Assembly (NCBI GenBank): GCA_050949645.1
Contig: JBMNGC010000001.1
Coordinates: 2,418,001 to 2,482,000, forward strand
Source of the DNA: RUG369 sp050949645
Lineage (GTDB): Bacteria > Planctomycetota > Planctomycetia > Pirellulales > Thermoguttaceae
Direction of reading: 5' to 3'
DNA: 64,000 nucleotides
The notes beneath the pieces are model-generated. The model was given only the letters and a program-made list of their open reading frames with translations. It made no database searches and was not told the DNA's origin. The position numbers and the translations under genes were made by a program. Positions 35,199 through 44,400 of this stretch are shown here, piece by piece (the stretch's first letter is position 1; every line of letters starts with the position of its first letter).

Positions 35199-37184
35199 AT
35201 GAGAACCATAACCACGATTTTGCTTGCGCTTGCGACCCTTTTTGCGGCAGGTTGCTCAAGAAAGGTTCCGCAGGATCCGTATCAGGAGCAGCAGCGCAAG
35301 GTTCTCATGAACAGAGGTCGACTTGTTCAGGATTTGGCGCGTCCTGCAAACGTAGACGTTGCTAGAATTGAAGGCGCGACCCTTGTTCGCGGCTTGAGAG
35401 GAACCGGCGCGGACGAACCGCCTTCCTCGTACCAGCAACTCGTCCTCAACGATCTCAGCCGCGATATTGATAAAAAGCGAACGGCAAAGTCGGAAATTGC
35501 GTCGCTTAATACCGCGATCGTGCTACTCTCCGCCGACATTCCGCCGGGGGCGCGCAAGGGCGACCGCTTCGACGCGACAATTAAATTATTGCCAAACTCC
35601 GAAGCGACGAGTATCCAGAACGGATACGTTGAAGACGCCGAAATGTACCAATATATGACGGCGGATATCATTCGACGAGGCTATCTCCTCGGCGTCGTCA
35701 ACGGTTACGTCACACTCGATCCGAGCGAGATCGAAAAAGACAGTCCGATCGCCTACAAGGAAGGTAAGATCATCGGCGGCGCCGTCGTATCCCGATCGCG
35801 ACCGATTTGGCTCGAAATCAAAGAAGAAGAGCGCTCCGCCGGCGTGGCGCAACGAATTGAAGACGTCGTGAACAAACGCTTCAGCTATACCAAGGCGGGG
35901 TATGCCGGTAGAAGAAAGGTTGCGGAAGCGAAGGCGGGCGCGGCGCGCATTAACCTTGAGGTCCCAGAGGAATATCAAGATAATGTGATCCGTTACGTGA
36001 ACGTTGTCTGCGCCATTTCCTTCTACGAAACGGCCGACGAACTCAACGAGCGGATCGACCGACTTGCGATGCAGCTCCTTGACGAAGAAACCTCGGAGTT
36101 CGCGTCGGTCCAGCTTGAAGCGATCGGTTCGAGCAACGCGAAAGTCGTCGACGCGATCCGTCGCGGACTCGATTCGACTAACGAAGCCGTTCGTTTTAAT
36201 TCTGCGATCACCTCTTCATACTTCAATATCCGACAAGATCGTCAGAAGACGGCGAAGATACTGGCGGAATTTGCACGTACCAGCTCAAAATATCGGCCCG
36301 CGTCCCTCGCGACCCTGGGCGTGACGATGAAGACGTCCTTCGACGTCGACTCCGAGCTCCGTAAGCTCCTCAGCGAACAGAATATCGAAACGCGTTACGG
36401 GGCGTTCCGCGCGCTATGGACTCGCAATCCCTCCGACTACATGATTCAGGGCGAGAATATGGCGGGCCAGTTCAGCTACCATTGCCTCAACTGCGGCGGC
36501 GCTCCCTACGTTCATATCACGCAGAGCGTCCGGCCTGAGATCGTCCTCTTCAACTCCGACCAAATCTATCTCCAGGGCCCCGTCGAGATCGAAGCGAATC
36601 CAAGACTTACGATCCGCGCCGACAACGACGGAATCATCGTGAAAGAGTACACGGCGAGCGCCGGGATCGACGAAGAGCGCTGCGTAAGCTATAAGGTTGA
36701 CGACGTTATCCGCGCTATCGTCGATCTTGGCGGAACCTATCCTGACGTCGTCTCGTTCCTGACCCAAGCGAAGTCGAAAAAATTCCTCTACGCGTCCGAC
36801 GCCAACGGCCAGGCTGCGGAATGTCCGCTCGCCATCGACGCGTTGCCGGGCGCTAAAGCGTCGAACTTCAAGAAGATTCGCGACGTCGAAGCGATCGTTA
36901 AGCGCGAGGAAGCACGTGATAAGGCGGAACGTGAAAAAGCGAAGAAAGCGTCTCGATGGTCGCCGATGAACTGGTTCAAGAGCAAGGACGACGCATCCAA
37001 AGAATTCGATCTCGACGTCTTCGACGCGGTCAACAGCGTCGACGAGCTCGAACCGGCGATCGGCGCCGCTGACGACGGCCAGTACGACGACGGCTCGTAT
37101 GACGAGGAGCTATACGACGACGGTCCGTACGTCGACCCTCCTGACGACGCGTTCAGCGCGTTCAGCGACGAGGACGAGGAATAA
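35199..37184 (+). CDS. lipoprotein with flagellar P-ring (FlgI)-like domain
   Basis: 661 residues. It starts with a lipoprotein signal (TILLALATLFAAGCS; cysteine at 19). The N-terminal half resembles FlgI, the P-ring protein: ARIEGATLVRGLRGTGADEPPSSYQ matches the family's opening, and LNTAIVLLSADIPPGARKGDRFDATIKLL matches its central segment. The middle part is helical, perhaps HEAT-like, and the last 40 residues are strongly acidic (ELYDDGPYVDPPDDAFSAFSDEDEE). No flagellar gene is nearby, and FlgI itself is not a lipoprotein, so a repurposed periplasmic ring or assembly role is possible. The start has a GAGG and its own promoter. Confidence 0.7.
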   Translation: MRTITTILLALATLFAAGCSRKVPQDPYQEQQRKVLMNRGRLVQDLARPANVDVARIEGATLVRGLRGTGADEPPSSYQQLVLNDLSRDIDKKRTAKSEIASLNTAIVLLSADIPPGARKGDRFDATIKLLPNSEATSIQNGYVEDAEMYQYMTADIIRRGYLLGVVNGYVTLDPSEIEKDSPIAYKEGKIIGGAVVSRSRPIWLEIKEEERSAGVAQRIEDVVNKRFSYTKAGYAGRRKVAEAKAGAARINLEVPEEYQDNVIRYVNVVCAISFYETADELNERIDRLAMQLLDEETSEFASVQLEAIGSSNAKVVDAIRRGLDSTNEAVRFNSAITSSYFNIRQDRQKTAKILAEFARTSSKYRPASLATLGVTMKTSFDVDSELRKLLSEQNIETRYGAFRALWTRNPSDYMIQGENMAGQFSYHCLNCGGAPYVHITQSVRPEIVLFNSDQIYLQGPVEIEANPRLTIRADNDGIIVKEYTASAGIDEERCVSYKVDDVIRAIVDLGGTYPDVVSFLTQAKSKKFLYASDANGQAAECPLAIDALPGAKASNFKKIRDVEAIVKREEARDKAEREKAKKASRWSPMNWFKSKDDASKEFDLDVFDAVNSVDELEPAIGAADDGQYDDGSYDEELYDDGPYVDPPDDAFSAFSDEDEE

Positions 37185-37220
37185 TAACAAGAAAGCGTCG
37201 ACTATTACGGCTAAGACCTC

Positions 37221-37255
37221 AACAGGGCGCGACGCTCAACGTCGCGCCCTGTTTT
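37221..37255 (+). terminator. intrinsic terminator after the FlgI-like gene
   Basis: 14-position stem (aacagggcgcgacg / cgtcgcgccctgtt) with 5-base loop and T run. Confidence 0.88.
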
Positions 37256-37345
37256 ACGTTTAAGAACAAGCGCGGCGATCGAGTTCCCAGAGAACGTTCC
37301 ATCCGCCGCAATAGAAAAGTATCTCAACGCGCAAGATTTTTTACC

Positions 37346-37402
37346 AAAAGAAAGACGCCTCCCCGGCAGGTATCGTTTTTGAACTCCTGCCAAAGAGGCG
37401 TC
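37346..37402 (-). terminator. intrinsic terminator after pfk
   Basis: Two-part stem: outer gacgcctc / gaggcgtc and inner ggcagg / cctgcc, followed on the minus strand by TTTCTTTT. Confidence 0.82.
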
Positions 37403-37423
37403 AAGTTTCGGAGGAATCTCCGA

Positions 37424-38407
37424 TCAGACGGAGATGCGCTCAATGAGCTTCATGACTTCCGCGGCGTTGTTACTCTTCCCGGTGACCGCCTCAGTAATGG
37501 GCGACAGCTTGAGACGCCCGTTGACCAGGCCCGTCATCACGCGCGTCTTACCCTCATGCAACGCGTCGATAGCGGCGTTTCCAAGGTGGGTTGCCAGTAT
37601 GCGGTCCCCTGGAGAAGGCACGCCTCCGCGCTGGAGGTGTCCGAGCACAACGGTTCTCATATCGTAAGGACTGCCCGCCTCCTTTAACGCCTTCATGATG
37701 TCGTCCGCGCCGCCAAATTCGTCCCCCTCGGCGACGACCATAATGATCGAGCGTTTTCCCAACGCCTTAAAACGCTTCAGTTTGTTAACGCAATCGGGAA
37801 TATCGGTTATCGTCTCGGGTATCGCTGCCAGTTCGCATCCTCCAGCGAGCGCAATATGCGCCGCCAGGTCGCCGCAATGCCGCCCCATGACCTGGACAAG
37901 GAACATCATGTCGTGGCTACCTGCCGTGTCGCGAAGCTTATCCACCGCTCCGACGCCCGTCTGAACCGCCGTCGCAAATCCGATAGTATAGTCGGTGCCT
38001 TGCAGATCGTTGTCGATCGTTCCAGGAATCCCAATAATCTGGCCGTCCCATATTTTAGAAAGATCAAGGGCGCCGCTGAGCGAACCGTTGCCGCCGATGG
38101 TAATAAGCGCGTCAAAGCGATGCGCGCGCAGGATATCGGCCGCCTTCTTGCGACCTTCCTCCGTCGAGAATTCAGGGCTGCGACTGGAGTTCAGGAACGC
38201 GCCGCCGCGATTTGTGAGCCCCGAAACTTCGCGAGGATCGATCTTGTGGTCCACGCCGCCCCAAAACTCCTCCTCGAGGAGTCCACGATAACCATGACAG
38301 ATCCCGACGATCGTGTCGTTATATTTTTCGCCCGCGCGGACGATCGCGCGCAAACAGGGATTCATACCAGGCGCGTCGCCGCCGCTGCATAAGACGCCAA
38401 TCTTCAT
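37424..38407 (-). CDS. 6-phosphofructokinase
   Basis: Phosphorylates fructose 6-phosphate in glycolysis. 327 residues with the PFK fold: start MKIGVLCSGGDAPGMNPCLR, catalytic PGTIDNDLQGTDYTIGF (the catalytic aspartate is present), VMGRHCGDLA and GHLQRGGVPSPGDR. The nucleotide-binding motif that is normally GGDGS reads GGNGS here (codon AAC), replacing the usual metal-binding aspartate; glycine at the next position still favours ATP over pyrophosphate. AGGAGG stands five bases before the ATG. Confidence 0.93.
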   Translation of the reverse strand: MKIGVLCSGGDAPGMNPCLRAIVRAGEKYNDTIVGICHGYRGLLEEEFWGGVDHKIDPREVSGLTNRGGAFLNSSRSPEFSTEEGRKKAADILRAHRFDALITIGGNGSLSGALDLSKIWDGQIIGIPGTIDNDLQGTDYTIGFATAVQTGVGAVDKLRDTAGSHDMMFLVQVMGRHCGDLAAHIALAGGCELAAIPETITDIPDCVNKLKRFKALGKRSIIMVVAEGDEFGGADDIMKALKEAGSPYDMRTVVLGHLQRGGVPSPGDRILATHLGNAAIDALHEGKTRVMTGLVNGRLKLSPITEAVTGKSNNAAEVMKLIERISV

Positions 38408-38515
38408 CTTTTCCTCCTGATCAGATAATCTGTATTAAGATTTCCGGCCACAAACATTCCGCTTATTTTATGTCGAACGTAGGTTTTGCTACAAGGCGCA
38501 ACCGATCCTTGCCAC

Positions 38516-38553
38516 AAAAAAGCCGTCGTTTGCTGCGACAGTCAAACGACGGC
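38516..38553 (-). terminator. intrinsic terminator after the aminotransferase gene
   Basis: Perfect 11-bp stem (gccgtcgtttg / caaacgacggc) with 10-base loop and, on the minus strand, TTTTTTG after it. Confidence 0.88.
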
Positions 38554-38581
38554 CAAAAAAGTCTCATATCGACGTTCTCAA

Positions 38582-39772
38582 TCACTTAACAAATTCGGCA
38601 ATTCCGTCGAACGCGCGTTCAAGCGTCTCCATATTTGCCGCGAAGGACGCTCTGGCGTACCCGTCCGCAAAGAATGCGCTGCCAAAGACCGTAGCGACCT
38701 TCTGCTGCTGGAGAAGTTCAAGGCACCAGTCTTTGTCCGTGTCGACCTGGATTCCGTTGTACTTGCGGCCGAGGAAATTTTTAATATTCATAAACGCGTA
38801 GAACGCCCCGTCGATTCTCGACGCGGAAAGACCCGGGATATCGGCAATGCGCTGCATGACGTACTCGCGGCGTTTCGCAAACTCCGCGCTCATCTCCTGG
38901 ACGCAACTCTGGTCGCCCGAGATCGCAGCGAGCGCCGCATACTGACTGATGCTGCACGGGTTCGAGGTCTCCTGGGACTGAAGGCACGCGACCTTCTTCG
39001 CTACGTTTTCGGGCGCCAAAAGCCACCCGATGCGCCAACCGGTCATCGCATACGACTTGCTCACGCCATTAACGACGATCACGCGATCCTGGAGTCCTTC
39101 GCGGACGGTAGGAAAGCTCGCGAACTTCGTATCGCCGTAGATAAGACGCCCGTAAATTTCATCCGCAATGACGAAGATATCTTTTTCAATCACGACGTCC
39201 GCGAGCGCTTCGAGCTCTTCGCGAGTATAGCGCGAGCCCGTCGGGTTCGAAGGATTGCACAAGAGCAGCATTCGCGTTTTCGGCGTGATCGCGGCGCGGA
39301 GCGCGTCTGCGCTGAGTTTAAAGTCGTCCTCTTCCTTAGTCGCAACGATCTTCGGGGTCGCGCCGGAAAGCTTGATGAGCTCGGCATAGCTGACCCAGCA
39401 GGGCGCTGGCAGAATAGCTTCGTCGCCAGGATTAAGCGTGCTGAAGAACGCGTTATGAAGAGCGTGCTTCGCGCCGTTCGTGACGACGCACTGCGGCGGT
39501 TTGTAGGTCAGACCGTAGCGTTCCTGGTAATCGGCGACGATCGCTTCCTTAAGGGGTAGAATACCGGTCGCAGGGGTATAGTGTGTGTACCCATTGTTCA
39601 TCGCGTCGATCGCCGCGGCGATGATATGCTGCGGGGTCTTAAAATCCGGCTCGCCAACGCTAAGATTGTAAACGGTATTGCCTGCCGCCGCGAGCTCTTT
39701 GGCTTTCGCTGACGCCGCCAACGTTGCGGACGGTTCGACAGCCTGAACGATCTTCGAAACTTCGATACTCAC
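38582..39772 (-). CDS. class I aspartate aminotransferase
   Basis: Pyridoxal-phosphate enzyme moving amino groups between aspartate and 2-oxoglutarate, probably also other amino acids. 396 residues of the subgroup I-gamma (AspB) type: VEPSATLAASAKAKELAAAG, NLSVGEPDF, NGYTHYTPATGILPLKEAI, CNPSNPTGS, and the PLP lysine in NGVSKSYAMTGWRIGWL. It starts with GTG at 39772, preceded by AGAGGAG at seven bases. Confidence 0.93.
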   Translation of the reverse strand: MSIEVSKIVQAVEPSATLAASAKAKELAAAGNTVYNLSVGEPDFKTPQHIIAAAIDAMNNGYTHYTPATGILPLKEAIVADYQERYGLTYKPPQCVVTNGAKHALHNAFFSTLNPGDEAILPAPCWVSYAELIKLSGATPKIVATKEEDDFKLSADALRAAITPKTRMLLLCNPSNPTGSRYTREELEALADVVIEKDIFVIADEIYGRLIYGDTKFASFPTVREGLQDRVIVVNGVSKSYAMTGWRIGWLLAPENVAKKVACLQSQETSNPCSISQYAALAAISGDQSCVQEMSAEFAKRREYVMQRIADIPGLSASRIDGAFYAFMNIKNFLGRKYNGIQVDTDKDWCLELLQQQKVATVFGSAFFADGYARASFAANMETLERAFDGIAEFVK

Positions 39773-39995
39773 TCTATAGCTCCTCTATAATCTCGCTTCA
39801 TCATGAGGTTTGAGCATACGCAGCGCGACCTTAAAAAATAGGGACAATCGTCGCTTAAAGCGCGCGGCGCCACTCCAGAAGGGCGCCGCTTGGAATCCAA
39901 TTCATTGTAACCGACACGTCGCCAACGCTCAAGGGGTCGTAAATAGACGCGCGGAAATCGCGCGTTAAACGTTGCAACGCTCGTTAGCGTCCACG

Positions 39996-40388
39996 TCAGA
40001 AATTTTTGGGCGGTTCATAGCCCTCGGCGACGTAATCCACGACAATCGTCGAATGCAGCCCTCCGCGCGGCGTAAAATCCGCCGTAAGGCGTAAACAACG
40101 CGGTTTCATGACGCTCGCGAGATCGTCGACGATCGTGTTCGTAAGACGCTCATAGAAAACGCCTTCGTTACGATAGGACTGAAGATAAAACTTGAGGCTC
40201 TTTAACTCGACGCAAAACTTGTCCGGGATGAACTTAAACGTTAACGTGCCGTAGTCCGGCTGACCCGTCTTGGGACAGAGGGACGTGAATTCAGGACATA
40301 CGTGCGTTACGACGTAGTCCCGGCTGGGATAGGGATTGTCAAAGAGCTCGAAGATTTCGGGCGAAGGTTTCTGAATAACGTCTGACAT
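39996..40388 (-). CDS. queF: NADPH-dependent preQ0 reductase
   Basis: Reduces 7-cyano-7-deazaguanine to preQ1 in queuosine synthesis. 130 residues, the short single-domain QueF type, with the catalytic cysteine in SLCPKTGQPDYGTL and the QueF motif ELKSLKFYLQSYRNEG. I start it at the ATG at 40388 (AAGGA upstream); the frame extends further back but that part looks non-coding. folE at 33222 may supply the pathway's first step. Confidence 0.95.
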   Translation of the reverse strand: MSDVIQKPSPEIFELFDNPYPSRDYVVTHVCPEFTSLCPKTGQPDYGTLTFKFIPDKFCVELKSLKFYLQSYRNEGVFYERLTNTIVDDLASVMKPRCLRLTADFTPRGGLHSTIVVDYVAEGYEPPKNF

Positions 40389-40554
40389 AATGATCCTTTG
40401 CAATTGCCTGACAAACCGCCGACGCAAGAGCGCTGGAGGCGGAACGGCGGAGAGTTTACACTCTGGTCGTTGAAGAATCCCGCAGCTCGGCGCGATCAGA
40501 GCGCGGTCGAGCGGCGCTCGCGAAATGGCGCGGCTTGCGCGCCGCAAATTGAAT

Positions 40555-41343
40555 TCATTTCATCTTAAGAACTTCCTGGGCAAGCGCCAGGTAATCCGCC
40601 GCGCCGTTGGATTTGGGATCGTACTCGAAGATCGAACAACCGAAGCTCGGCGCTTCGGCCAGTTTGATGTTGCGGCGAATTTTCGTTTCGAAAACGACGA
40701 CGCTATCCCACGCCTCAGGGCGCTTCGTGTTCTTCTGGAAGAAATTCTTGACGTCCTCGCTGACCGCCTTTGCCAGACCGGTATGACCGTCGTAGATGCA
40801 GAAGACGACTCCCGAAACGCGGAGCTTGCTATTAAGACGCCTTCCGACGAGCTCAACCGTCTCCAAAAGCTTACTGAGGCCATGAAGCGCGAGAAAATGC
40901 GGTTCAAGAGGAATGATCACTTCTTCGGCGGCGACAAGCGCGTTGAGCGTGAGCACGCCGAGCGACGGAGGACAATCGATAATCGTGTAGTCGAATTCCT
41001 CCGTATCCTCGGCGATCTTGTCGGCGAGAATCTTTTCGCGTCCCAGAACGCTTGCGAGCTCAAAGTCAGCGGCGGCAAGGTCAAGGTGCGCTGGCGCCAG
41101 CCAGAGATTATCCTCGATATGGCGACGCACCGACGCCAACTCGGCGTCCTTAACGAGCACGTCGTAAACCGAATCAAATTCGCTCTCAAAGGTCAGCCCC
41201 AAATGCAACGACGCGTGCGACTGAGGGTCAAGATCGATCAGTTGCGTCCTTTGACCCGCCGCCGCGAGCGCGGCGCTGAGATTGACGGAGGTCGTGGTCT
41301 TGCCAACGCCTCCTTTTTGATTCATGATCGCTATCGTTCGCAT
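40555..41343 (-). CDS. ParA/Soj family ATPase
   Basis: 262 residues from the ATG at 41343 (AAGGAAGG upstream). Deviant Walker A motif KGGVGKTTTSVN at residues 10-21, LIDLDPQSHASLHLGL, and DCPPSLGVLTLNAL for Walker B. Such ATPases position chromosomes, plasmids or protein clusters. There is no parB gene beside it in this window. It lies upstream of queF on the same strand with about 165 bases between. Confidence 0.92.
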   Translation of the reverse strand: MRTIAIMNQKGGVGKTTTSVNLSAALAAAGQRTQLIDLDPQSHASLHLGLTFESEFDSVYDVLVKDAELASVRRHIEDNLWLAPAHLDLAAADFELASVLGREKILADKIAEDTEEFDYTIIDCPPSLGVLTLNALVAAEEVIIPLEPHFLALHGLSKLLETVELVGRRLNSKLRVSGVVFCIYDGHTGLAKAVSEDVKNFFQKNTKRPEAWDSVVVFETKIRRNIKLAEAPSFGCSIFEYDPKSNGAADYLALAQEVLKMK

Positions 41344-41451
41344 TACAAGCCTTCCTTCGTTCAATCGGAGCGCCAACGCGCTCCAGCCGGGGAAGTATAT
41401 CGTAAAGCGCGCTTCGACGCAAGAGCGACATTGTCGAAGAAATGCGATCCT

Positions 41452-41497
41452 AAAGCAAAAGCCCCGAACGCTCTGCATAGAGAAACGTTCGGGGCTT
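41452..41497 (-). terminator. intrinsic terminator after the YTV gene
   Basis: Perfect 12-bp stem (aagccccgaacg / cgttcggggctt) followed on the minus strand by TTTTGCTTT. Confidence 0.87.
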
Positions 41498-41568
41498 GGA
41501 GCCGGTTTAATCCGTAGCGGTAGCGCGCGCCGGCGCGCGACCGTCGATTAATCCATCCAGACTGCCGA

Positions 41569-43581
41569 TCAGTTCACGGCGGCGCAAGGTTCGCACGCGG
41601 GCGCGCACGGGCTGCACACGTTGACCTGAACCGGAACTTCATAGGTGCAAATGCGCGGGACGCGACGCGTCACGGTGTAAGGCACCTTCGAGGTAACGAG
41701 CTGATAGCAATTAACGTTCCTCGTGTACTGAACCGGCTTCATGACCGTGGTGTAGACCGTACGAGTACGGACCTCGGGAACAACCTTGCAGACCTTGTAG
41801 TTGACAACCTGGCTGACTTGCTCAGGGACGCAACGCGCTACTTTGTAGCTGACGGTGCGAACCTGTCGCTGCGGGATGCAACGAGTCACGTTGTACGTGC
41901 AGGTCTTGACTTCCGGAACGATCCTGCAGACCTTCCGATAGACAGTGCGAACCTGCTGTTCCGGGACGCAACGAGTCACGTTGTACGTGCACGTTCTCGT
42001 TTCAGGAACGATCCTGCAGACGTTGTAAGTGACCGTGCGAACACGCTGTTCCGGGACGCAACGCGTCACGTTGTAAGTGCACGTCTTGGTCTCGGGCACG
42101 CATTCGTAAACGCGGCGGACGCAAGTGCGCGAGCGCTGCTGCGGGACGAGCTTGCAAACGTTGTACGTATAAGCTCTCGTCTCAGGAACGATCTTGCAGA
42201 CGTTGTAAGTAACCGTACGAGTGCGCTGTTCCGGGACGTAACGAGTCACGTTGTAGGTGTACGTCTTGGTCTCAGGAACGGTACGATAGCAAGTACGATT
42301 GACGGTGTACGTCTTGGTCTGAGGGACGCAGCGAACAACGTTGTACGTGCTGGTCCTGGTTTCAGGGACCATTCTGCAGACTTTGTAAGTAACCGTGCGA
42401 GTGGTCGTCTGAGGCACCATGCAAGTGTAGGTGACTTCCTTCATGACCGTCTCGGGGACCCAGACTTTACGCGTGCAGGTCGTCGGCGGAGTCTGAACGG
42501 CGCAAACCTTGTACGTCAGGCGCGCGCAGGGATCGCAAGGATCGCAGGTCGCGACGCGGCGATAGACGACTCTACCGGGAACCGTGTAAGTCTGTTCCTG
42601 CCAGGAACCGGTTTGAACCGGAACCTGCTTGGTGTAGGTCTGAGCGACCATCGTCGTGTAGGGAACTTCCTTCGTTACGGTTTCAATCGTCGGACGACAA
42701 ACGGTATAGGTGCGCTGACGCTGTTCGGTCGTCGGGACCAAGACCGTATAGTTGACCTGCTGCGGAACGGTGTACGCTTCGCAACGATTAACCGTGCAGG
42801 TGCGAGTCTTCTGCTCCGTGACGGGAACCATGACCGTGTAAGGAACTTCCTGCTGAACCTGCTGAATAACGCGGCGATTAACAGTGCAAGTACCCTGACG
42901 CTGCTCAGTGACCGGAACCATGACCGTATAGTTTACGGTTTCAGGGATCTCTTTGCAGACCATGCGGTTGACCGTGTAGGTGCGAGTCTTCTGCTCCGTG
43001 ACGGGAACCATGACCGTGTAAGGAACTTCCTTCTGAACCTGCTCGATAACGCGTCTGTTGACGGTGTAAGTACCCTGACGCTGCTCAACGACCGGCTTCA
43101 TGACGGTGTAAGCAACCTGCTGCGGGACAGTTTCCCAAACGCGCTTGTTGACGGTATAGGTACGCGTCTTCTGTTCGGTAACCGGGACCATAACCGTGTA
43201 CGGGACTTCCTTCTGGACAGTCTCATAAACGATTCGATTGACCGTGCGATTGACGGTCTTCTGGCGGTTCTCCCAAACCGTACGGTTGACGGTATAGGAG
43301 ACCTCTCGCGCTTGTCTCTCAGGGACGTATTTCGTGCACGTTACCTGACGAGTAACCGGAACCTTCTGCACTGCGTTACGATAGCAGACAACCTGTTCTT
43401 TCTCAAAAACGACCCTGCGGCATGTCTTCATGACGGTGTTACACTGCGTCGAAAGCTCGCAGGCGCTAGGACGCACAGCTACATAAGAGCATGCGCCGCA
43501 ATAAGCGGCCTGCGCTTGTTGCGCAGAAAACACGGTCAGCGCTGCTACCGCAAGGACGGCGGCGCTAAAAATTCTTTTCAT
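41569..43581 (-). CDS. YTV-repeat cell wall protein
   Basis: 670 residues starting at the ATG at 43581 (GGAGG five bases upstream); an earlier ATG in frame overlaps the Shine-Dalgarno and is unlikely. Signal peptide of about 23 residues (AAVLAVAALTVFSAQQAQA). The rest is a long run of imperfect repeats of YTV type (VPYTVMVPVTEQKTRTYTVN, then YTVMKPVVEQRQGTYTVNRR), changing in the C-terminal half to a TYNVTRCVPEQRVRTVTYNV pattern rich in Cys, Val, Thr and Arg. The YTV family is known from planctomycete proteinaceous cell walls. Many evenly placed cysteines suggest disulfide cross-links. The terminator at 41452-41497 follows. Confidence 0.92.
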   Translation of the reverse strand: MKRIFSAAVLAVAALTVFSAQQAQAAYCGACSYVAVRPSACELSTQCNTVMKTCRRVVFEKEQVVCYRNAVQKVPVTRQVTCTKYVPERQAREVSYTVNRTVWENRQKTVNRTVNRIVYETVQKEVPYTVMVPVTEQKTRTYTVNKRVWETVPQQVAYTVMKPVVEQRQGTYTVNRRVIEQVQKEVPYTVMVPVTEQKTRTYTVNRMVCKEIPETVNYTVMVPVTEQRQGTCTVNRRVIQQVQQEVPYTVMVPVTEQKTRTCTVNRCEAYTVPQQVNYTVLVPTTEQRQRTYTVCRPTIETVTKEVPYTTMVAQTYTKQVPVQTGSWQEQTYTVPGRVVYRRVATCDPCDPCARLTYKVCAVQTPPTTCTRKVWVPETVMKEVTYTCMVPQTTTRTVTYKVCRMVPETRTSTYNVVRCVPQTKTYTVNRTCYRTVPETKTYTYNVTRYVPEQRTRTVTYNVCKIVPETRAYTYNVCKLVPQQRSRTCVRRVYECVPETKTCTYNVTRCVPEQRVRTVTYNVCRIVPETRTCTYNVTRCVPEQQVRTVYRKVCRIVPEVKTCTYNVTRCIPQRQVRTVSYKVARCVPEQVSQVVNYKVCKVVPEVRTRTVYTTVMKPVQYTRNVNCYQLVTSKVPYTVTRRVPRICTYEVPVQVNVCSPCAPACEPCAAVN

Positions 43582-44400
43582 CTCAACCTCCATTAACACT
43601 AACGGATCAAACCGTCTCCATCCTTAGTCGTAACGCATGGTCAGCTCGTTTTTCCAGATCTTATTGAGTAACGACTTGCGATCACAAGCGAACTTTTGCC
43701 GTCCGGAGACGCGGCGCCGATGGATGGTCGGCACGCCGGCTGGTAAAAGCCCGCGGGGCGCTCCCGCAGAGACTCCACGCCAACCTGCACCCTTGTCGTC
43801 CATTATCGACCGCTCGGTCAGAAACTCTTGAAAGAATTTCCGCGAGTCGGCAAACCTGACAGGGCGCGACCTGGGGTCGATGCGAGCGCCAACGGCCGTC
43901 TTTCCAAACAACGGCGATTTAACTCGCTGACACGCGATTATACGACTTTCTCGGAGCGTCTGGGCAGTCCGCGCCGAGCCTCGCGCTCGAAACAAGGCTC
44001 CGCAACACTCGAGCAGTCGCCCGTCCGGACTTGCCCCCTGACAAACATCATTATAGCAAGATAGGGAAGAAGGGGCAGATTAAACGAGAAAAAATCAAAG
44101 AAATCTTTCCTATATTCACTTCTCATTTCTATTTTATGCCGGTTATTTGGTTTATCGCGAATTAACGGACGCAATTTTAAGAAGTTTCAGAAAAACGTGG
44201 AGAAGCCCTCGCCAAGCCAGGCTCAGAGATGGTAAGCCTTGTGATTTTTCCAATTCCCGTTAGAATCCCGGAGGGCGGCGTCGCCCTTAAACGCGGCGTC
44301 GCATACCTTGGTAAAATACCTTTTGAACACGGAATTATTCGAAATCCATTCTATCCCGCAGATCTTCCGCGGTCTGCCGAACATATTGGAACAAGAATTA
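43582..44400. other. gene-poor interval of 819 bp
   Basis: No coding frame or structured RNA could be supported. A TATAAT on the minus strand at 43937-43942 could start a long leader for the YTV gene, but it lacks a clear -35 box. Open frames here look random. Confidence 0.5.

Noticed and set aside
39864..39889. Terminator for queF
   Set aside because: An 8-bp GC inverted repeat exists but no T run follows on the minus strand.
41818..43596. 592-codon open frame antisense to the YTV protein
   Set aside because: The periodic repeat sequence keeps the opposite frame open; the YTV frame has a signal peptide and ribosome binding site.
43624..43995. 123-codon minus-strand frame upstream of the YTV gene
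   Set aside because: Arg/Ser-rich product without a ribosome binding site or family; probably chance.
43900..44050. RNase P RNA-like AAGTCCGGAC string on the minus strand
   Set aside because: Only one short block resembles the conserved region; the rest of the RNase P core is missing.
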